NCBI GenBank assembly: GCA_903923915.1
Contig: CAIXZI010000101.1
Location: 1-8,000 of the forward strand
Direction: 5' to 3'
DNA length: 8,000 nt
Source of the DNA: an uncultured Bacteroidota bacterium
Lineage (GTDB): Bacteria > Bacteroidota > Bacteroidia > B-17B0 > Aurantibacillaceae
Positions 1-5,507 of the stretch are shown one piece after another (within the stretch, counting starts at the first letter, position 1; each line of letters opens with the position of its first letter). Made by a program: the position numbers and the translations under genes. Under the pieces are notes generated by a model that was given only the letters and a program-made list of their open reading frames with translations, did no database searches and was not told where the DNA came from.

Positions 1-1191
1 AAAAACATCATGAAAAGTGCCATGCACCGCAGTGATAGATACCGAGGTTTAAAAGCATCCGGAAAAACAGACGAAGAAATTACAGAAGTATTTAAAACCC
101 CGGTAAAAATGACTGTTTTTAGCTGGCGCGGAGAGATTGACACAACGCTTTCTCCATATGATTCTATAAGGTATTACAAAAGCTTTTTGCAAACCGGCTT
201 TATGGCTATGGAACCTCAAACAGGTTACATTAAGGCTTGGGTTGGGGGTATTAATCACACACATTTTCAGTACGATCACGTAAAAATTGGTAAACGTCAG
301 GTAGGCTCTACGTTTAAGCCATTTGTGTATGCTTTGGCTATTCAAGAAGGATACTCTCCTTGTTATCGCATTCCAAACGTGCGCACTTGTATTACTACAG
401 AAACAGGCGAAGAATGGTGCCCTGATAATTCTGCCGGAGATGAGAAATTTGAGGGTAAAATTCTAACCTTAAAAACAGCTTTAGCTAACTCTTTAAATTA
501 TGTAAGCGCCGCTTTAATGAAAAAATTTGGTCCAAACGCCGTAGTAAATTTAGCCAAACGAATGGGCATCACCTCGCACTTGGATGTGGTACCGGCTTTG
601 TGCCTGGGTATTGCAGATATTTCAGTTTACGAAATGGTAGGCGCTAATTCTACTTTTGCCAATAAAGGCACGTATGTACAGCCCATTTTTGTTACTCGTA
701 TTGAAGATAAAAACGGCAAAGTATTAGAAGAATTTGTGCCAAATACTGAGGAAGTTTTTAATGAAGAAAAAGCATTTGTTATGTGTGAGTTGATGAAAGG
801 TGTGGTGCAATCGGGTACAGGTTCTAGATTGCGCTATCGTTATAATTTAATGAATCCAATAGCAGGTAAAACAGGCACTACACAAAACAATAGCGATGGT
901 TGGTTTATTGGTTATACCCCTGATTTGGCGGCGGGTTGCTGGGTTGGTGGCGAAGACAGAGCGGTGCATTTTAACACCACCGATCAAGGGCAAGGAGCCA
1001 GTATGGCGTTACCAATTTGGGGCAAGTTTTTTCAAAAGGTATATGCCGATAAAACCATTAAAATATCTAAGGGAGATTTTGAGCGTCCATCAAAAATGAG
1101 CGAAATAGAACTTGATTGCAGCAAATATGATGATGATGTAAAACAATCAAACGAAGAAAACTTGGGGGATAAAGACCCATTTGACTTGTAA
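1..1191 (+). CDS. Penicillin-binding protein 1A, class A, 3' part (transpeptidase domain)
   Basis: The reading frame is open from base 1, so the gene starts left of the window; the ATG at 10 is internal. What remains, about 396 residues, is the transpeptidase half of a bifunctional peptidoglycan synthase that cross-links glycan strands on the periplasmic side of the inner membrane. Counting from the ATG at 10, the three hallmark motifs are present and properly ordered: STFK at 100-103 with catalytic Ser100, SLN at 161-163, and KTGTT at 287-291 followed by DGWFIGYTP. The stretch before them (TPVKMTVFSWRGEIDTTLSP, then FMAMEPQTGYIKAWVGG) matches the linker and start of the transpeptidase domain in Bacteroidota PBP1A proteins. 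The N-terminal anchor and glycosyltransferase (GT51) domain would lie upstream. The C-terminus ends in a short acidic tail. No clear terminator follows, so some readthrough into the next gene is possible. mrcA or ponA are names used for relatives elsewhere. Confidence 0.95.
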   Translation, partial: KNIMKSAMHRSDRYRGLKASGKTDEEITEVFKTPVKMTVFSWRGEIDTTLSPYDSIRYYKSFLQTGFMAMEPQTGYIKAWVGGINHTHFQYDHVKIGKRQVGSTFKPFVYALAIQEGYSPCYRIPNVRTCITTETGEEWCPDNSAGDEKFEGKILTLKTALANSLNYVSAALMKKFGPNAVVNLAKRMGITSHLDVVPALCLGIADISVYEMVGANSTFANKGTYVQPIFVTRIEDKNGKVLEEFVPNTEEVFNEEKAFVMCELMKGVVQSGTGSRLRYRYNLMNPIAGKTGTTQNNSDGWFIGYTPDLAAGCWVGGEDRAVHFNTTDQGQGASMALPIWGKFFQKVYADKTIKISKGDFERPSKMSEIELDCSKYDDDVKQSNEENLGDKDPFDL

Positions 1192-1207
1192 CAATCCGTC
1201 GAAAATA

Positions 1208-1239
1208 TTTGCCCGAGTGCAAAAAAATTGCTAATCTTG
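1208..1239 (+). promoter_or_regulatory. Probable promoter of the substrate-binding lipoprotein gene
   Basis: TTTG at 1208-1211 is followed after 20 nt by TAATCTTG at 1232-1239. This fits the Bacteroidota primary sigma factor pattern (TTTG, about 19 nt, TAnnTTTG) with one mismatch in the -7 box. Transcription would start near 1246 and leave a leader of about 28 nt before the ATG at 1274. The call rests on motif and spacing only. Confidence 0.45.
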
Positions 1240-1273
1240 TGTCTAACTATTTAAGTCGTATTTACAGCTTTTT

Positions 1274-3022
1274 ATGAAGAGAAAGACACCTATACTCGCC
1301 ATTTTTTTGTTGCTAATTTTAGCATCATGTGGTGGTGATAAAAACAATCAAAACCAATCAGAATCTACTGAAGCAAAAGGTGGTCGTGTTTACGGAGGCT
1401 ATTTACGTCTTTCTGAAACCGAATTATTTCAAAGCCTTAACCCAAGCTCTATAGTTGATGTGGCTTCTAATTTTATTGGCACGCAAGTTTATGATGGGTT
1501 AACTCGTTTAAACAATGCTACGTTAAAGGTTGAACCTGCCATTGCAGAAAAATGGGAAGTTGATGCAACAGGAACTAAATATACATTTCATTTAAGAAAA
1601 GGCGTTGTTTTTCAGGATGATAAATGTTTTTCTGGTGGAACAGGTAGAGAAGTAAAAGCAGCCGATTTTAAATATTCTTTTGAATTATTATGTAAAAACA
1701 CCCCTGAAAACGGGGCGTTTGTAAGCACATTTAAAGATCGTGTTAAAGGTGCTAATGCAGCGTTTGATGGCAAAGGCAGTTTAGATGGCGTTAAAGTAAT
1801 TGATGATTACACACTTGAAATAACATTAGAACATCCAAGCACCGTGTTTCTTCAAATTTTAGCAGAATCTATTTGTGGCGTGGTTGCTAAAGAAGCTGTT
1901 GAAAAATATGGTAAGGATATAAAAGTGGGTGCGGGTGCTTTTGTTTATGATGCTGCTCAATCAAATAAAGATAAAGTTGTTCTTCGTAAAAATCCAAACT
2001 ACTACGGCAAAGATTCTTTAGGAAATAAATTGCCTTTTTTAGATTCTATTTTAATATACACCGTTCCAACAAAAGAACAAGAATTGGCTATGTTTAAAGA
2101 CGGTAAGTTAGATATGATAACCTCTTTGCCATCTCAATCAATTAAAGAAATGGTTGAAACCCAAATACAAGATTTTCAAAGCGCTCCACCAAAGTATTTA
2201 TTAGACAATGCAGCCGAAATGATTACGCAGTATTATACGTTTAATATTACTCGTCCGCCGTTTGATAATATTAAAGTTCGTAAGGCTTTTAACATGGCAG
2301 TTAACCGTAAAAAATTAGTAGAAGAAACATTAAATAACCAAGCCTTTGGCGCGGCTTTATATGGCTTTACACCTCAAACATTTTCGGGATACGATATTAC
2401 TAAAATAAAAGGTTACGAGTACAATGTAACCGAAGCAAAAAAACTACTCGCCGAAGCCGGTTATCCTAATGGCAGAGCGTTCCCTCCGGTTAAAATAATT
2501 TTAAATAGTGGCGGTGCGCGCAATACAAACGTAGTAGTTGAAATTCAAAAACAATTGTTAGAAAACTTAAACGTAAACATAGATTTCGAGGTAGTACCTT
2601 TGGCAAAAAAAATAGATTTAGCGGCAAGCGGGCAAACTGATATAGTACGCGAGGCCTGGGTAGCAGATTACCCAAGTCCGGAATCGTTTTTAAGTGTGTT
2701 TTACGGAGCTACTGTACCTAAAGATCCAAACCAAAAATCATATCCAAATACGGTGCGATATAAAAACCCGCAATACGATAAGTATTATATGTTGGGTAGA
2801 GATGCCATTAACCGCGATAGCAGTTTTGCTAACTTTATGAAAGCCGAACAAATATTAATGAATGATGCCCCTGTTATGGTTTTATGGTATGATGGAAATT
2901 ACAGATTGATTAACTATAATATTCAAAATGCATATAGTAATGCTATGCGTTACCGCAATTTATCGGATGTTTATTTTAAAGCTCCAAAACAAAAGCCTGA
3001 AACAAAAGATTCAATCAAATAA
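1274..3022 (+). CDS. Peptide-type ABC transporter substrate-binding lipoprotein (SBP family 5)
   Basis: This is an extracytoplasmic solute-binding protein of the DppA/OppA type (SBP_bac_5), which captures oligopeptides or similar ligands for an ABC importer. Residues 1-19 form a lipoprotein signal (MKRK, a hydrophobic core, then LASC), so Cys19 should be lipidated and the protein membrane-anchored. Family features appear in order: the N-terminal lobe with LNP near 55-57 and YDGLTRL at 73-79; the signature region RKGVVF at 108-113 through KAADFKYSFE at 128-137; VRKAFNMAVNRKKLVEE at 335-351; EAKKLLAEAGYPNG at 387-400; and AWVADYPSPESFLSVFYG at 461-478. At 582 residues it is slightly longer than the usual 500-550. 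A Cys-containing insertion (DDKCFSGGTG, 115-124) interrupts the signature region, which I recall as typical of Bacteroidota members. No permease or ATPase genes adjoin, so its transporter partners, if any, are elsewhere. It has its own probable promoter and terminator. The exact ligand cannot be read from the sequence. Confidence 0.93.
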   Translation: MKRKTPILAIFLLLILASCGGDKNNQNQSESTEAKGGRVYGGYLRLSETELFQSLNPSSIVDVASNFIGTQVYDGLTRLNNATLKVEPAIAEKWEVDATGTKYTFHLRKGVVFQDDKCFSGGTGREVKAADFKYSFELLCKNTPENGAFVSTFKDRVKGANAAFDGKGSLDGVKVIDDYTLEITLEHPSTVFLQILAESICGVVAKEAVEKYGKDIKVGAGAFVYDAAQSNKDKVVLRKNPNYYGKDSLGNKLPFLDSILIYTVPTKEQELAMFKDGKLDMITSLPSQSIKEMVETQIQDFQSAPPKYLLDNAAEMITQYYTFNITRPPFDNIKVRKAFNMAVNRKKLVEETLNNQAFGAALYGFTPQTFSGYDITKIKGYEYNVTEAKKLLAEAGYPNGRAFPPVKIILNSGGARNTNVVVEIQKQLLENLNVNIDFEVVPLAKKIDLAASGQTDIVREAWVADYPSPESFLSVFYGATVPKDPNQKSYPNTVRYKNPQYDKYYMLGRDAINRDSSFANFMKAEQILMNDAPVMVLWYDGNYRLINYNIQNAYSNAMRYRNLSDVYFKAPKQKPETKDSIK

Positions 3023-3045
3023 AACAAGTAATTAAGTATGTAAAG

Positions 3046-3073
3046 CCCTCGTATTGTGCGAGGGTTTTTTTTT
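3046..3073 (+). terminator. Rho-independent terminator after the substrate-binding protein gene
   Basis: CCCTCG at 3046-3051 pairs perfectly with CGAGGG at 3059-3064 around a 7-nt loop, with a possible extra T-G closing pair inside it. Nine consecutive T follow (3065-3073). It lies 23 nt after the stop at 3022. There are only three A residues before the stem, so it should work mainly on the + strand. The next gene's ATG begins 3 nt after the T-tract. Confidence 0.9.
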
Positions 3074-3076
3074 GTA

Positions 3077-3595
3077 ATGAGTTTTGATTATTACCAAATA
3101 CTGCAAGTAAAACCAACGGCTACCAATGCTGAAATAAAAGCAGCGTATCGTAAATTGGCTAAGCTGTTTCATCCGGATAAAAACCCTGGTGCTGAAGAAA
3201 AATTTAGAATTATAAAAGAAGCTTACGAAACCCTTAGTGATGAAGTAAGTAGAAATAGATACGATGTAAAAAGAAATTATGATATTACGGTTTCTCAAAT
3301 AAAAAAAACGGAGCCTGCAAAAAAGCAAAAAACATATACGTTTACCGAGCCCGAATTAAAACACAGGCAGTATTACAAAGAGCATTACAGGCCAAAGCAA
3401 GCAAGTTATACAGGTAAACAAAGCACAGGTGTAAAAACAAATTACAAAGAGCTTACCTATGTTTTAATAAGCATACCGGTTGCTATATCATTATTGTTGT
3501 TGCTTATAAATATTTATCAAATTCCAAAAGCTAAAAAAGCTTTAGATAAAACAGTAAAAGAAATTAGCAAGACAGATACAGTCAAAATAAAATAG
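3077..3595 (+). CDS. J-domain protein with a C-terminal transmembrane helix
   Basis: The 172-residue protein opens with a J-domain (about 3-65: FDYYQILQV, helix [21 protein letters not shown], then [22 protein letters not shown]). The HPD motif at 32-34 is the part that stimulates the ATPase of a DnaK-type Hsp70. There is no Gly/Phe region, no zinc-finger CxxCxGxG repeats and no substrate-binding C-domain, so it is a type III J-protein and not DnaJ itself. A lysine-rich polar linker (about 66-125) leads to one hydrophobic helix (about 127-148, [19 protein letters not shown]) and a short basic tail. The expected topology is a cytosolic J-domain tethered to the inner membrane, recruiting DnaK there. 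The start is set at the ATG at 3077. An in-frame GTG at 3056 lies in the loop of the preceding terminator hairpin and would add only seven residues outside the domain. The client and partner are unknown. Confidence 0.9.
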   Translation: MSFDYYQILQVKPTATNAEIKAAYRKLAKLFHPDKNPGAEEKFRIIKEAYETLSDEVSRNRYDVKRNYDITVSQIKKTEPAKKQKTYTFTEPELKHRQYYKEHYRPKQASYTGKQSTGVKTNYKELTYVLISIPVAISLLLLLINIYQIPKAKKALDKTVKEISKTDTVKIK

Positions 3596-3617
3596 CTGTA
3601 ATAGTGCTATCATTTAT

Positions 3618-3625
3618 TATTTTTG
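3618..3625 (+). promoter_or_regulatory. Probable -7 promoter box of the peptidase-lipoprotein pair
   Basis: TATTTTTG at 3618-3625 is an exact TAnnTTTG match. A poor -33 element (GCTG, 3595-3598) sits exactly 19 nt upstream. The predicted start near 3632 leaves a leader of about 12 nt, A-rich and without a Shine-Dalgarno site, which is usual in this phylum. The same ten bases, TTATTTTTGT, recur at 7963-7972. Confidence 0.55.
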
Positions 3626-3643
3626 TTAGAATAAATTAATTAC

Positions 3644-4807
3644 ATGATGAAAAAACAATTTCAACTTTCTTATCTCTTTATTCTTGGCTCATGCCTCTTG
3701 GCAACGGCACAACCCAATACCAACAAACCGGGCAGCGAGTATAAATTTACCATTACCAAAAGTATAGAAACAACGCCTGTGCAGGCTCAGGGTAAAACGG
3801 GTACTTGCTGGAGTTTTTCAACCCTTTCTTTTTTTGAATCAGAAATTATACGCATTAAAAAAATAAAAGATCTAAAGCTTAGCGAAATGTTTGTGGTTAG
3901 AAAAACCTATCCGTTAAAAGCTGAAAATTATGTGCGCATGCATGGCAAAGCTCAGTTTGAAGAAGGCGGAGAGCCTACCGATGTTGTTTACTGCTGGAAA
4001 AATTTTGGTATGGTACCACGCGAGGTATATAACGGCAACTTAAACGAAGCCTATGGATATAATCACAAGGCAATGGATTCTACTTTGCTGGCTGAGGTAA
4101 AAGCAGTTTCAAAAAATGATAAAATTAACCCTACAGAATGGAAACAAGAAGTAGAAAATACGCTAGATAAATATTTGGGTAAAGCTCCAGAAACCTTTAC
4201 CTACAAAGGAAAAGAATACACTCCAAAAACGTACGCTGCAGAATTAGGTATTAATCCGGACGACTACGTTTTTATTTCTTCATTTACACATCATCCGTTT
4301 TATAAACCGTTTATTTTAGAAGTACCCGATAATTGGAAATGGCAACAGTATCAAAACGTGCCTATTGATGAGTTAATGGCAACTATTGATAATGCGCTTA
4401 CTAATGGCTATGGCATTGCCTGGGCTGCTGATGTTAGCGAGCCATATTTTAGATTTAAAGATGGCTTAGCCCTTGTGCCCGAAAACTGGAATACAATGAA
4501 CGATGCTGATAAAGGCGCGTGTTATACAAAACCTTGTAAGCAACAAATAATTACACAAGAAATTCGCCAGGCAGGGTTTGATAATTACGAAACGCAAGAC
4601 GACCACGGCATGCACATTATTGGCTTAGCTAAGGACCAAAGCGGAAATAAGTTTTATGTAGTTAAAAACTCGTGGGGTACAAAACGTAATGATTGCGATG
4701 GCTATTTTTATGCTTCAGAACAATATGTGCGTTTAAAAACCATTAGCATTACACTACATAAAAAGGCTGTACCTGCAAGTATAGCAGGGAAGTTGAATAT
4801 TAAATAG
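3644..4807 (+). CDS. Exported C1 family cysteine peptidase (bleomycin hydrolase/aminopeptidase C-like)
   Basis: This is a papain-fold cysteine peptidase of 387 residues. The oxyanion Gln49 and nucleophile Cys55 lie in QGKTGTCWSFST, the catalytic His is most likely His321 in DDHGMHIIGL, and Asn342 lies in VVKNSWG. The wide spacing between Cys and His, the QGxxGxCW block and the HGM motif (HAM in bleomycin hydrolase) point to subfamily C1B rather than classical papain. There is no propeptide. Residues 1-23 look like a secretory signal (MMKK, a hydrophobic stretch, then ATAQ), giving a likely periplasmic or secreted enzyme, whereas well-studied C1B enzymes are cytosolic. The likely role is an aminopeptidase or general peptidase on short peptides; its substrates are not visible. 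Tandem ATGs at 3644 and 3647 make the start uncertain by one residue. The protein ends in Lys, as bleomycin hydrolases do before self-trimming. The next gene follows after 8 nt, so the two are probably cotranscribed. Confidence 0.9.
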   Translation: MMKKQFQLSYLFILGSCLLATAQPNTNKPGSEYKFTITKSIETTPVQAQGKTGTCWSFSTLSFFESEIIRIKKIKDLKLSEMFVVRKTYPLKAENYVRMHGKAQFEEGGEPTDVVYCWKNFGMVPREVYNGNLNEAYGYNHKAMDSTLLAEVKAVSKNDKINPTEWKQEVENTLDKYLGKAPETFTYKGKEYTPKTYAAELGINPDDYVFISSFTHHPFYKPFILEVPDNWKWQQYQNVPIDELMATIDNALTNGYGIAWAADVSEPYFRFKDGLALVPENWNTMNDADKGACYTKPCKQQIITQEIRQAGFDNYETQDDHGMHIIGLAKDQSGNKFYVVKNSWGTKRNDCDGYFYASEQYVRLKTISITLHKKAVPASIAGKLNIK

Positions 4808-4815
4808 AGAGATCT

Positions 4816-5280
4816 ATGCGTTTCTTTTTTTTCTATTTATTAACTCTAATTTTTATTTCTTGTGAGCCTTTTGACTTTAGACTAAAATTAGTAAATAAAA
4901 CAAATTATAAAGTAAGATACTTTTATAGTGTAATGGATGAGCAAGAAATCATTCCTAATCGGCGACCTTGTGATTCTCTTGTCTTCGATTATATTTTACC
5001 TAAAGATGAAGAGATTATTAAATCAACAACCAAATGGGATTTTAAATTAAAAAATCATCCCAATAAAATTTTAAGAATATATATTCTCAATGAGGACACT
5101 TTTAGAAAATATACAACTTGTGAGTTTATTAATGGAAAAACGGTTTATTATAAACACGATGATTTACATAATTATAATTTATGTGATGTTTTTGAACATC
5201 AATTATTTCTAAAGCAATACGACTTGAAGTTTGATGATTTAGTTAAGGCTGATTGGGAAATCATTTACAATGGAAAATAG
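4816..5280 (+). CDS. Small AT-rich Bacteroidota lipoprotein, function unknown
   Basis: The 154-residue protein has a lipoprotein-type signal: MRFFFFYLLTLIFIS followed by Cys16. The -3 position is Phe, a slightly loose lipobox. The mature part has many alternating hydrophobic strands (LKLVNKTNYKVRYFYSV, ILRIYILNEDTFRKY) that suggest a beta-sandwich. It ends with YDLKFDDLVKADWEIIYNGK. The pairing of an 'RIYILNEDTF'-like strand with a closing 'YDL..DL....W.I.Y' motif resembles, from memory, an uncharacterised family of small Bacteroidota lipoproteins; I know no function for it. By hand count the last 420 bases are about 26% G+C, well below the roughly 40% of the peptidase stretches I sampled, which hints at a different origin or relaxed selection. 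It starts 8 nt after the peptidase stop with an AG-rich spacer, so it is probably cotranscribed. A structural or accessory role for the peptidase is only a guess. Confidence 0.8.
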   Translation: MRFFFFYLLTLIFISCEPFDFRLKLVNKTNYKVRYFYSVMDEQEIIPNRRPCDSLVFDYILPKDEEIIKSTTKWDFKLKNHPNKILRIYILNEDTFRKYTTCEFINGKTVYYKHDDLHNYNLCDVFEHQLFLKQYDLKFDDLVKADWEIIYNGK

Positions 5281-5290
5281 CTTAATATCT

Positions 5291-5391
5291 GCGTTAGAGA
5301 TTATAACGAAAATCCTTTTATTTTAATCAATAAAAGCTTGTAACGTAAAGCCCTGTGGCGCATTTTACAAGCTCACTATGATTAATGCGCC
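5291..5391 (-). repeat. Composite intergenic repeat, copy 1 (inverted relative to copy 2)
   Basis: Read on the - strand, this segment carries TCATAGTGAGCTTGT (rc of 5367-5381), then GGGCTTTACGTT (rc of 5342-5353), TTTTATTGATTA (rc of 5324-5335) and the end CTCTAACGC (rc of 5291-5299). Copy 2 at 7834-7944 shows the same blocks in the same order on the + strand. By hand alignment the tail (5291-5353 against 7884-7944) has about 50 identical positions out of 61-63, with two single-base gaps. Copy 1 lacks the CGGCAG/CTGCCG hairpin of copy 2. It starts 10 nt after the lipoprotein stop. Internal inverted repeats are CTTTTATT/AATAAAAG (5315-5322, 5329-5336) and the two described in the next entry. 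It most likely belongs to a dispersed intergenic repeat family of Bacteroidota. Confidence 0.8.
5335..5391. other. Interleaved inverted repeats with H-type pseudoknot order
   Basis: AGCTTGTAA (5335-5343) is complementary to TTACAAGCT (5365-5373), and GGCGCATT (5357-5364) to AATGCGCC (5384-5391). The arms alternate, the second arm starts directly after the third ends (no base between 5364 and 5365), and the crossing loops are 13 and 10 nt. This geometry allows a stacked H-type pseudoknot if transcribed on either strand. A small GCC/GGC hairpin (5350-5352, 5357-5359) competes with it. In copy 2 of the repeat the first pairing shrinks to about 4 bp, so the fold is not clearly conserved. Function unknown. 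Confidence 0.4.
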
Positions 5392-5408
5392 TAAATGCCC
5401 AAAAAACT

Positions 5409-5443
5409 CATAAATAATTCCTGCATTTTCCACCTTATTTATG
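5409..5443. promoter_or_regulatory. 9-bp inverted repeat upstream of aconitase, possible operator
   Basis: CATAAATAA (5409-5417) and TTATTTATG (5435-5443) form a perfect inverted repeat with a 17-nt spacer. The right arm starts right after the position where a -33 element for the box at 5454-5461 would sit, so a bound regulator could affect aconitase transcription. The arms are AT-rich, so chance is a fair alternative. Confidence 0.3.
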
Positions 5444-5453
5444 GTATAATAGT

Positions 5454-5461
5454 TAAATTTG
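5454..5461 (+). promoter_or_regulatory. Probable -7 promoter box of the aconitase gene
   Basis: TAAATTTG at 5454-5461 is an exact TAnnTTTG match. The start would fall near 5468, giving a leader of about 40 nt that is A/T-rich and ends AATAATAAACACT before the ATG. No good TTTG lies at the expected -33 distance (bases near 5431-5434 read CACC), so the promoter may be weak or need an activator. If this is the true promoter, the repeat copy at 5291-5391 lies upstream of the transcript and not in its leader. Confidence 0.5.
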
Positions 5462-5507
5462 ATGCGCTAATTAAAATTGCGTTTTTAACCTATAAATAAT
5501 AAACACT

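Noticed and set aside
1208..1223. TTTGC/GCAAA hairpin after the penicillin-binding protein gene
   Set aside because: Five base pairs followed by A residues and no T-tract; the left arm fits a -33 promoter element.
3018..3050. Third remnant of the composite repeat (AATAAAA and GTAAAGCCCT)
   Set aside because: Only a 10-base match plus an A-rich stretch, with spacing unlike the two copies; the sequence is explained by the terminator stem.
3056..3076. In-frame GTG start adding seven residues to the J-domain protein
   Set aside because: It lies in the loop of the terminator, codes for residues from the stem and T-tract, and the J-domain starts naturally at the ATG at 3077.
3592..3610. Hairpin ATAGC/GCTAT after the J-domain gene as a terminator
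   Set aside because: Only 5 weak base pairs with a 9-nt loop; the T-rich stretch after it is better explained as the peptidase promoter box.
3686..3697. LGSC lipobox in the peptidase signal (Cys17)
   Set aside because: The Cys is followed by more hydrophobic residues (LLATAQ) and a good signal peptidase I site, so a cleaved secreted form is more likely.
5445..5450. TATAAT, an E. coli-like -10 box upstream of aconitase
   Set aside because: Bacteroidota primary promoters use TAnnTTTG, there is no -35 at the right distance, and an exact TAAATTTG follows at once.
5281..5507. Iron-responsive element or known riboswitch before aconitase
   Set aside because: No CAGTGN loop with a bulged C is present, and I recognise no riboswitch consensus; the structure belongs to the repeat copy.
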